This document shows, piece by piece, positions 63,095-64,000 of a DNA stretch of 64,000 bases (within the stretch, counting starts at the first letter, position 1; each line of letters opens with the position of its first letter). The stretch lies in contig NZ_JBPSEH010000001.1 of the NCBI RefSeq assembly GCF_051488685.1, forward strand, positions 496,001-560,000, written 5' to 3'. This stretch comes from Melioribacter sp051488685. Its GTDB lineage: Bacteria > Bacteroidota > Ignavibacteria > Ignavibacteriales > Melioribacteraceae. A model generated the notes under the pieces. It worked only from the letters and a program-made list of their open reading frames with translations, was not told the DNA's origin and did not search any database. Position numbers and translations under genes: made by a program.

Positions 63095-64000
63095 TTATTT
63101 CCTTTCAATTTTTCCAAACGCAGGATTAAGAGGAATAAATTTAGCTACTATAAACGCCGGGATTGTAGCAATGCAAACCCACACAAAAAACATCTGATAA
63201 CCGACCGCCTCTTGAATTAATCCGCTGAACATACCAGGGATCATCATGCCTAAGGCCATAAAGCCTGTCGTTATTGCATAATGAGAAGCTTTGTATTGTC
63301 CTTCTGAAACATAAATCATGTACATCATATATGCAGTGAATCCAAAACCATAACCGAACTGTTCAAAAATCACACAGAGATAGACGATCCAGATTTGATC
63401 CGGTTGCGCATAAGCCAGATAAACATATACGAGATTCGGAACATTCATGGCAACGAGCATAGTAATGAGTAATTTTTTCAGACCGTATTTTGAAATCAAA
63501 ATGCCGCCAATAATTCCTCCTATCACGAGTGCAGCCACACCAGCCGTACCGTAAATCAATCCAACATCTGAGGTTGATAAGCCGAGTCCACCGGCACTTT
63601 TAGGATCGAGGAAAAATGGACCAATCATTTTAACCAGCTGCGCTTCGCCGAGTCTGTAAAGCAAAAGGAAAGCTATTATCCAGATTATTTTACGCTTTTC
63701 AAAGAATCTAAAAAATGTTCTAAAGAACTCGCTCGTTAATTTTTGTAATCCCGGTATAATTACTGGTTTGTCCGTTACCGGTGCTGGTAAAACACGGCTG
63801 TGATAAATGAAAAATATCAAAAATAATATTGCAAGAATTCCGAATGTAATAATCCATGCGAGTGGGACTTTTACAGGCTCAAGTCGTAAGAGCGCTTCGG
63901 TCCTCTCGTTAACATAAGGTTCAAGTTGAATGAGTGCGAAAGCTGGCTTATTCCAGTTTGTTGAATTAAAGACAAGTTTGTTACCCGCAATTACATTAAA
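63095..64000 (-). CDS. MFS transporter (AmpG-like), N-terminus beyond the window
   Basis: The frame stays open from the TAA at 63095 to the right edge (302 codons), so the gene continues outside and its N-terminal half is missing. Visible part: an outer loop (NKLVFNSTNWNKPAFALIQL), a helix (WIITFGILAILFLIFFIYHS), a cytoplasmic loop, then six helices with GLSTSDVGLIYGTAGVAALV, IGGILISKYGLKKLL and MYMIYVSEGQYKASHYAITT. The last is AmpG/PAT-like (sugar-peptide or similar cargo). Its stop is one base from the ABC ATPase start, so the genes are likely co-transcribed. Confidence 0.8.
   Translation of the reverse strand, partial: FNVIAGNKLVFNSTNWNKPAFALIQLEPYVNERTEALLRLEPVKVPLAWIITFGILAILFLIFFIYHSRVLPAPVTDKPVIIPGLQKLTSEFFRTFFRFFEKRKIIWIIAFLLLYRLGEAQLVKMIGPFFLDPKSAGGLGLSTSDVGLIYGTAGVAALVIGGIIGGILISKYGLKKLLITMLVAMNVPNLVYVYLAYAQPDQIWIVYLCVIFEQFGYGFGFTAYMMYMIYVSEGQYKASHYAITTGFMALGMMIPGMFSGLIQEAVGYQMFFVWVCIATIPAFIVAKFIPLNPAFGKIERK

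Overview
This 64 kb window is AT-rich chromosomal DNA from a Gram-negative bacterium. It most likely belongs to the Bacteroidota/Chlorobi/Ignavibacteriota group, and Ignavibacteria (Melioribacter-like) is my best guess. Reasons: many signal peptides end in '-AQ', there are outer-membrane channels and porins, Prc protease, SucC and a chemotaxis receptor, and gene density is high with Shine-Dalgarno-led starts (AGGAG-like) plus some TTG starts. The taxonomy is inference from gene content; no rRNA is present and I recognised no tRNA.

Layout. 0-10 kb: a GH31 glycosidase cut by the left edge and its sodium/solute symporter (- strand), then peptidase T, a CDF metal transporter, an acyl-CoA synthetase and the Prc protease (+). 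10-17 kb: a Cus-type RND heavy-metal efflux operon (TolC, CusB-like adaptor, CusA-like pump) and a small secreted cysteine-rich protein that shares a duplicated module with the adaptor's tail. 17-20 kb: methyltransferase, thiamine-binding-like protein, SpoVG-family protein and two small unknown genes separated by gene-poor DNA. 19.9-29.8 kb: a complete type I-B (Tneap/Cst-like) CRISPR-Cas locus, cas6-cas8-(small subunit?)-cas7-cas5-cas3-cas4-cas1-cas2, followed by a leader and a very short, damaged array.

30-45 kb is signalling: an ECF-like sigma/anti-sigma pair; a chemoreceptor with a secreted Cache-domain protein, porin and CheW; a GAF/PAS kinase with a LytTR regulator; and a binding protein-histidine kinase-sigma54 regulator operon followed by a pyrimidine-nucleoside phosphorylase. 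45.7-53 kb: an acyl-transfer cluster with Dlt-like logic (acyl-AMP ligase, acyl carrier protein, MBOAT transferase, two SGNH esterases) and a large coiled-coil protein. 53-64 kb: DUF454 protein, RfbA, SucC, an HDOD regulator with its kinase, YceI, a LolA-like protein, an ABC-2 exporter, and an MFS transporter cut by the right edge.

The most unusual structure is the CRISPR array. Its 30-nt repeat (intact once, 20228-20257) is split in other copies by a 37-38 nt pair of hairpins at one fixed internal position, and longer hairpin-rich segments occupy spacer positions, giving three ~143-nt composite copies. Next in interest are a short Cas8 with a separate helical partner (candidate split Cas11), the Dlt-like acyl cluster, the three-component sensor at 40-44 kb, and the EF-hand-like/CxxC module shared by the metal adaptor and its small secreted neighbour.
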